This document shows positions 57,366-64,000 of a stretch of 64,000 bases of DNA, one piece after another. The notes under the pieces were generated by a model. It saw nothing but the letters and a program-made list of their open reading frames with translations. It was not told where the DNA came from and did no database searches. The position numbers and the translations under genes are program-made. The DNA is taken from NCBI GenBank assembly GCA_008360975.2, contig CM039203.1:310001-374000 (forward strand). The letters are read 5' to 3'. The stretch comes from Lichenostomus cassidix. Taxonomy: Eukaryota; Chordata; Aves; Passeriformes; Meliphagidae. Numbering within the stretch: the first letter of the stretch is position 1; the number at the start of each line of letters is the position of its first letter.

Positions 57366-60179
57366 CTTCTCCAAACCCAGTCCTTTATTCGCAGGAGAGC
57401 TGCTGCATCTCTCTCGCCGTTGGATGACCTCCTCAGGATAGTCTGTGATTCTCTGCTCTCTCCACAGCCAGGCTGTGGCTGAGCCCCTGCAGAAAAACTC
57501 ACCCAGCACAGCTGCAGAGTGTGTGAGGAGCTGCTCGTCCCGGCAGCACCAACTTCGGGTTCGCTTGGAAAACAAAACTCCTGTGGAAAGAGCCAGGGGG
57601 TGGCAGTGTTTGCAAAATCCTTCCCTTCTTGTCCTCTCCGCGGCCACTGGCCTGGGGACACCGAGGACAGGCAAGGCTGGCATTCCCTCCAGTCCCAGTT
57701 ACCTTAATGAACCCTCCCAGAAAGGGGATGTGTGTAAAATAAATCAAAACTTACCAATTCACCTCCCTATAATTTATTTCCACAATTAAACGTTCTTGAA
57801 GTCTATTAATAAAGTGTAATGAATAGTTTAAATTTTCATTTGGAACTTAATTCCCTGGCTCCTAGATAATCCCAGCTGCATGGCAGAAGAAAATTGCTAC
57901 TTGCTTATTCCAACAGAAGGAGGAAAAGCCCCTTAAATCAGACATGAGGTGGAAGCCTGAGGATTCTCCCTTACACCTCCAGCCCCATAAATGACAGCTG
58001 CAATGATTTGTCTCCATCTCGCAAGTCATTAACTTATTCAGCTGTTGCCAAAGTTCTTTACAGAAGATAATTGTTAATTGTTGCCTCTGCATCGGTCCAG
58101 ACTCTTTAATTAAACAAACAATAATCGGGATCCATCACTACTGTCCTCACAAAAGGTTTTATCTTCTTTTCTCAGATGCCATCCCCATGGGGATCCAAAG
58201 CTCCACACAGAAAATCAGGCAGGCTTCAGATGCCCTTGACATGGAAGTTTTTCTTGCTGATGGAGAGAAAATTGGGGCACAGGAGCTTAATTTTTTGTTA
58301 GGCTGGTGAGAGGAATAACAGGGCTGAAGCCAAGGAGGACTTGCTGGTTCTGACGAGAGCTGGAGTTTCCTGATGCAGTCTCAAATTTGGGGAATGCAAA
58401 CAAGGTGTTTTCCCAGCACCTCAGCCCCTGCAGGATAAACACACCTTGGTGAGTATCCTTGTGGAACAGAGCTGTGGCATTTCAGTTCAAGGAAAGGTAC
58501 AGGGAGCAAGGAACAAAATCTGCCTGAGATCTGCCCTTGCCCTTTTTACAATGTTGGAGGGAAAGCAATTTGAGTCATACAAAAGGCATTTTTAATACTT
58601 TCAATAAATACTTGTTTCCTTTTCTATCCTCAATCTATGCTACACAGAAAAAAAAAAAGAAAATTCAGTGTAAGAAGCTCACAGCATGCACATAAAGCTC
58701 AGTTTTACACCCTGTGCCATTGTTAGGCTGTCCCAGGGTGCAAATGCAGTTTCATAGCCATGGACCTTACTCTGTAAGTCGTTTGTCCTGCAGACACCTG
58801 GAGCTGCACTAGGATTTCTTTGCAGGTTGAAATGGTCAGGCCAGAGCAAGGAAATTTCCTCTTGGTCAAGAACCTGCACCAACCAAAATCCTTTGCAGAG
58901 TTCAACAGGCTGAAGGGCCCTTGTCCAACCAAGACAAGCAGGAACCTGCTAGCAAAGCCATCAGGACTTCCCTGCATGCTGCATCTCCTCCTGGGAAACA
59001 TTCACCAGGCAGAACAGAGCCATCCAGCCCTGCCCAGGCTGATCCAGGCACGAGGAGGGAGAAAAACCCGACCCAGTTATTTCACAGGAACACTGTACAT
59101 GCTTTAGCTTCTAGGAACCATTTCTGAAAGCAAAGCAGCCCCAGTGGTTTTGCCTCAATGAGCCTCCATTGCCAGGGCACACTCCTGCCTCAACCCAAAC
59201 ATCACCAACTGCATCGCTCCAGCTAAGGCTTCTCACCCAGATATGACTAAGCCCTTTCAGAACGAGAAACGCTCAGGATTTCTTGCTTAATTGCTAAAAC
59301 AGATTAATTTGACTATCCAGCACATAGCCAAGCGGAAGAGAGGAATTGACACACCTAGGTTGTTCCTGGTGAGGCTGACGATCTGCTTTAATTGCTGGGT
59401 CACGTTTGGGGATGATTTTCCACCACACAGCTGCTGCAGGGCTGCTGGGCTCCCTTCCTGCCCTCCGCATTCCCCTGCAGCCTTCTGACCACCAGTACTT
59501 TGGGAGGCTTAAATCAAGAATGCAACTGATGCAAACCAGTGAATGTCACTTTCAAAGCTCGAGGTTTAGCTGCCACACGTCCTGGAAAAAGCCCATGCCT
59601 TCCCCACGTGGAGTTCTCCCAAGGATTAAGGGCTGCGTCTTTACCAAAAGGCCCCTTGGCTCCTAAAGTTTAGGCAGGCTAGTTTGGATTGCTCCAGTCA
59701 CACGCTCATGACACTCAGGATGTCGGAGCAGAGCCAAGAAATCAGGGTGGCTGAGGCTGGCCGCGGTGCCAAGCAACCCCCCCACGCCAGCCCAGTGGTT
59801 TTATTGGAGCCTTATCAGATTTCCTGGTGACTCAGAGTAAGCGGTGACCGGGGAGAAGGGCATGGCCATAGCGGCAAGCAGCGAAGCGGTTACAGCTCCA
59901 CGTCTGTCCAGAATAGCAGCCAATGCCCCCCAGGCCCCTCTGTCCCCCCAGATCCCACCGCCCCAGAGCTCTCCTGCTGCACTCTGACGACAAGCAGACC
60001 AGGGCTGTGCCTCTGCAAGGGGCAAACACGGAGGAGGCAGTGGCTGTTCAGTTCTTCCAAAGAGCCCAGGGAGCTCTGCCAGTCCCCCAAGCCCTGGCTG
60101 AGTCCCCACAGGGTGCCTGGGCTGGGCACCCCCATGTCCCTGCTGGGCACAGCGCAGTGTCACCCCTCTGCTCCCTCCA
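57366..60179. other. intergenic upstream of SLC9A1, no gene recognised
   Basis: No exon was recognised. An AT-rich, motif-dense island occupies 57720-58130, and an adjacent GATA/AP-1 pair lies at 59812-59834. Both are described under findings. The remainder shows no repeat or transposon that I could identify. Confidence 0.5.
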
Positions 60180-60961
60180 GCAGCAGCCCGTTTTCTGCTC
60201 GCAGCTCCCGTTTTCCTCCTTTTCTTTGGCACCTTGCTTTGGGGCCCTTTGGTTCCTGCACACCCCTCTCTCTGTGCACCCCTTCTTGCGTTTCCCACCT
60301 GTGCCAGCTTTGCATGAGCACCTCTGCCCTGCATCCCTTTCACCTGCACCCCCAACTCCCACTCACCCCTTCCTGCACCTCACTTTCCCCTGCACCCCAT
60401 CTTCGGATCTCCCCGCGCTCCCCCTTTTCCCTTTCATTCCGTCTCCCATCAATACTCCCAACTCCTGTTCTCCCTGCCCTGCTCCCCTCCCCGCAGCGCT
60501 TCTCCCCTTTCCTGCCCCTGTTCCACCGGCACCCTCCCGTGTTCTCGCTTTGCACACACACCCCGTGCTCACAACCCCCCTTCCATCCCCTCCCAGGATC
60601 CCCCTCTTTCCTTTTCCTTGCCCTCCTCTCCCATCAGCTCCCCCAGCTCCCGCTCTCCCCGCTCCCCGCCCCGGGCTCCCCCTGCACACCCATTCCGCCC
60701 CACCGCCGCTCCCTCTCCCGTCCCCTCCCGCAGCCCGCTCCGCGCTCCCCCCGCCCCGTTCCCGTTCCCCGCCCGCCGCCGCCGGCGCCGCCCCCGCCGG
60801 TCCGTGCCGCCGCCTCCCGCCCGCTCTGTGGGCCGAGCCCGGCGCCGCGGCCGCCCCAGCTCCGCTCGGGCTGTGGCGGGGCGGCTCCAGCCCTCGCCGC
60901 CGCGGCGGCCCCGCCGCCCCCCGCCCGCCCTAGCCCCGGCCCGAGCCCCCCGCCCGCCGCC
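60180..60961 (+). promoter_or_regulatory. SLC9A1: SLC9A1 promoter/5' UTR, pyrimidine-rich CpG island
   Basis: The plus strand is strongly C/T-biased from about 60180 to 60780 and then CpG-dense up to the ATG. GC boxes are abundant after 60750. The absence of stop codons here leaves a reading frame open for 283 codons before the ATG, which is a composition effect. The transcription start is not resolvable. Confidence 0.5.
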
Positions 60962-61289
60962 ATGGGCGCCGCGGCCCTGCGCGCCCTGCCCTGGGCGCTG
61001 CTGCTGCTGGGGCCGCTGCTGCCCGGGCAGGTCCTGCAGGCCAACCCCATGCTCACCTCCGAGGGCCAGCCCGCCCCGCTGCCCGGCGGCGACGTTCCGG
61101 GCTTCACCCCCGCGCCCCCCGCCGCCCCCGAGGAGATCCACCCGCTCAAGGAGCAGCCGGCCAACGGCTCGGGAGAGGGGCACGCCAAGCTCCGCAAAGC
61201 CTTCCCGGTCATCGACCTCGACTACACGCACGTCCGCATCCCCTTCGAGATCTCCCTCTGGATCCTGCTGGCCTGCCTCATGAAGCTGG
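60962..61289 (+). CDS. SLC9A1: sodium/hydrogen exchanger 1, first coding exon (partial gene)
   Basis: Encodes the first 109 residues plus one base of codon 110, then donor CTGG|GTAGGTGGG. The gene continues past the window edge. Residues 1-27 form a hydrophobic leader ([14 protein letters not shown]). A variable extracellular stretch follows with an NGS sequon at Asn68. The conserved block [20 protein letters not shown] precedes the first exchanger helix [13 protein letters not shown] (about 97-110). The match to NHE1 is in [26 protein letters not shown], and exon 1 ends at the same glycine as in human. NHE1 extrudes H+ for Na+ at the plasma membrane to set pH and volume. ATG has Kozak context GCCATGG. 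The leader is shorter and more Ala/Leu-rich than in human. Confidence 0.93.
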
Positions 61290-64000
61290 GTAGGTGGGCG
61301 GCGGTGGGGGAGTCCGTGGGGAAGGGGCTGGGGAGGGGCCCTGGTGTGACGGGGAAGGAGGAACCCCCGGCCGAGTGAAACACATACCCCGAGCATCCAG
61401 TGAAAGAGACATCCCCGAGAGACCCCCTGAGCATGCCAGGGTGAGATCCCCCAGGTAAATGGGACAGATACCCCCCAGCATTCCAAGGAGTGACCCTGGT
61501 GAGCATCTACCGAGGAGGGACCCCTAGAGCATCCCAGGGCAGAACCCCTCAGCTGGATGGGACAGGCACCCCATCATCCCAAGGAGTGACCCCTGTGAAC
61601 ATCCCAAGGAGGGACCCTCTGGAGTATCCTAGGGAGAGCCCCTCTGAACACCCCAGGGTGGGACCACCCCAGACATCCCAGGGCAGAATCTCCTGCACAT
61701 CCTCTGCAAACCCCCCAGGCCAGCTGGGCTGGGGTGGGCACTGCTCTCCCCACGACCTTGGGTCTCTGTCCTGGGCCTGGCAGGCAGCAGCATCCCAGTC
61801 ACTCCATTCCCACAGACTTCCTCATCTCCCTGCCTGGGAGCAGGGCTGAAGATGCTCCTGAGCCCTGACCATCCCCTGCTTGGACCAGGTTTGCTTTCCG
61901 CCCTTTGACACTCAGGGAGGAAGCATCCAGTTTGCTAGCTTCCTCTCTCAACCACAGATACCTTTTGTAACCTTGGAGAAGTCACTTAAAAATCTCCCGG
62001 TGCTTTGGCCTCCCCTTCCTCCCACTCCGCAGCAGAGCGGGGTGGGTTTGTCTCTGCTGCAAAGCGTCCGGAGATTCCCGCATTAAAGAGAACGGCGGCA
62101 GGGCTGCAAAAGTCACCCACTCGGGTGACCCACTCTGGGAAAGCACCACTCTGCCGGGGCAGGGGTTGTTGACAAAGTGTTTCCCAAACTTCTGCAGCTG
62201 GATCAGTAGCAGCCGAATTACCCCAAACCTGTGACATGATGTAAGCAGTCCACGCTCGCTGGCCCTGCTCTGCTGTCCCAGCCTCCGGCAGTGCAGAGGT
62301 TGAGCTGGCCCCAGTCCCGTCCCCGATGATAAAGCCGAGGGACAGGTGAAATGCTTGCCTGTCCCTGCCTTGGGGCAGGTGAGGAGGGAAGGGAGCTCTG
62401 CACTCCTTCATCTTCCTCCTCAGTTGCCATCAGTGGTTTAATAACACTCAGTTGTGGGGCATTCCAGCTTGCTGAGGGAAACCTTTCTTTGGGAGCTTTT
62501 TTAAGCTGGTGCCTGTTGTAAACTGTGCCCTGTCCTGGTCTGGAGTGGTCTGAGAGACCCCCCAGGAGCTCTGTTCCTTCCTGCGCAGCTATTCCTAAAA
62601 ATATCCCATCCCCTTCCCAGCCGGCTGTGAGCTTGCGTAGGCAGGTGAAGCCCCATTTCCACAATCCCTCCTGGGTGTTTTATTTACGTGCAAGCGCAGG
62701 AGTGAGAACACTTCAGACCCGGAGGCTTGTCTGGGAGACAGGCGGTCAGGGCAGGGTGGAACCAGGTGGGATCCATGGGGTTTATGCCTTCCTGGCTTTG
62801 CCCAAAACTACCTCAAGCACATTTGGCGTGGCAGGTGCCTCTCACTAGGGAACGGAGCCACAGAAACTCCTTTCCCAGGGCTCTCCCGGCTCACACTGAG
62901 CGAGCTCCGCTGTTGCACTGCGCCTTCAGCCCTGCTCGGGGAGCAAAGAGTGATGAAATCAGGAGTATCTGTGCGGAAGCTGGTGGAGAAAGGAGGGGCC
63001 AATGGCCTGCGGCCCTGCCGGGGCGCACGGGGGAAACAGTGCAGGAAAACACCAGAATGGGCAGTGGGAAGTGGCTCTGGGGATGGATGGACGTGGTGGG
63101 GGACACTGCGGGTACCCTCTGTCACTGGTGCTGTGGGAAGCTGCTGCCGCCCTTGCCTGGAGTCAGGGCTCATTTGTACTGCAGGAAAAGTTGTCTGCCG
63201 GCTGTGAGGTCTTTGGTGCTACAAATATTATGCAAGACTGCATGTTTTAAGGGGTGTATTTTAGGAGAGACTGCCCTGCAAGTTTGGTGAAGGTCTTTGG
63301 AGGTGGCAGGTGCTCTGCAGAGCTCCAGGGATGCTGATTATGCCAAAATCCACACCTTAGCTTACTTCCACCTCTGACAGGGCCTTGACAGCAGGGTGGA
63401 CCTGGGACACCCTCTTCCTTGGCCTCCTTTCCAGGTTTTGCATTTTGCTCTTCATAGTTCCTTGGCATGTAGTTCCCAAGTTGCTGGTACAGTTCCCTCT
63501 GCTCGTGAGCTGCAAAAAATGTCTCACTGCTCCGTGTCCAAAGCCCAGCCTCATCTATCCCACCCTGGATCACAGGATGTTGTTCAGCAGCAGCAAAATA
63601 GACTTTTTTTCCACCCAGGGATAGCTCTTACGCAACTGGGCACTGCTGGCAGCACAATCTGGGATGGCAGGATGAGGCTCACACATCCCCAGGCTCCCCA
63701 AACCGGACAGGGTTTGGAGCATCCCGTTTCCATGGAGAGGGGAAGGGGGTTGATAAACAGAACAGGCATTTGTGGTGCTTCCTCTTTCCCCCCATCTTGT
63801 CAGTGGGCATTTATTGATGCATCAGGATGACCCTGCAAAATTCTGAGGTGCTGAGGACAAACATCTGATTTTTTTCAAGAATGGGAATTCCTGCAGCGTG
63901 GGCTGTGCATGACAGCTCAGTGCCTCCTGACTTCCCCAGCTCCAGAAGCCTCTTTGCCGGGTTGAAGCTGGTGATTGAGCCACAGGTTGCTACCAAACTG
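61290..64000 (+). other. SLC9A1: SLC9A1 intron 1 (continues beyond window)
   Basis: Non-coding to the end of the window, with no second exon (which should start with the FHVIPT-type sequence). It contains the degenerate minisatellite at 61388-61705. No CR1 end was recognised in it. Confidence 0.75.
61388..61705 (+). repeat. degenerate ~30-35 bp minisatellite in SLC9A1 intron 1
   Basis: Around nine diverged copies of a unit built on GAGCATCCCAGGG...GACCCC, for example near 61388, 61430, 61475, 61500, 61530, 61575, 61600, 61650 and 61675. It begins about 100 bp after the exon 1 donor. Confidence 0.7.

Noticed and set aside
60113..60961. N-terminally extended SLC9A1 reading frame (283 codons before the ATG)
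   Set aside because: It is low-complexity Pro/Ser/Leu from a pyrimidine-rich region. The ATG at 60962 has a Kozak context and starts a proper leader peptide.

Overview
The window is vertebrate nuclear DNA, most likely from a songbird (passerine). The evidence is compact GC-rich genes with GT-AG introns, about a dozen CR1 LINE 3' ends, and a tRNA-Ile-derived SINE with a CR1-type tail that resembles the zebra-finch-lineage SINEs. Gene order matches human 1p36.11 in inverted orientation: GPR3, CD164L2, SYTL1, TMEM222, WDTC1, SLC9A1. Gene identities and exon structures below were read from the sequence and from recalled family knowledge. No database search was run.

Layout. 1-2170: intergenic, probably facing WASF2 beyond the left edge. 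2170-4740 (-): GPR3, with one coding exon, a noncoding first exon and a compact CCAAT/CRE/AP-1/TATA promoter. 6294-9278 (+): CD164L2, five coding exons, head-to-head with GPR3, with a long 3' UTR to about 11050. 11609-15334 (-): SYTL1, fourteen coding exons, tail-to-tail with CD164L2. 17.4-20.8 kb: no gene seen. 20.8-28.07 kb (-): TMEM222, six coding exons with a 2.2 kb 3' UTR. 28.1-33.6 kb: tandem repeats and CR1 copies. 33.6-56.5 kb (-): WDTC1, fifteen coding exons plus a noncoding first exon in a CpG island. 60962 to the window end (+): first coding exon of SLC9A1 and the start of its large intron 1, head-to-head with WDTC1.

For CD164L2, SYTL1, TMEM222 and WDTC1 every splice phase closes. 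The spliced CDS lengths are 504, 1692, 549 and 2016 nt, encoding 167, 563, 182 and 671 aa. None of these genes looks broken. The genes do not form a pathway: they are a constitutive Gs receptor, a sialomucin-like membrane protein, a Rab27 effector, an RTE1-family membrane protein, a DDB1-CUL4 substrate receptor and a Na+/H+ exchanger. They are linked by old synteny. MAP3K6 and FCN3, which lie between CD164L2 and SYTL1 in human, are absent from the 2.3 kb between them here.

I found no clearly new biological system. The most interesting leftovers are a 476-codon open frame antisense to TMEM222 intron 1, repeat arrays around the TMEM222 and CD164L2 promoters, an orphan pair of polyadenylation signals near 28.86 kb, an AT-rich motif-dense island near 57.7-58.1 kb, and a palindromic homeodomain-site cluster in TMEM222 intron 2.
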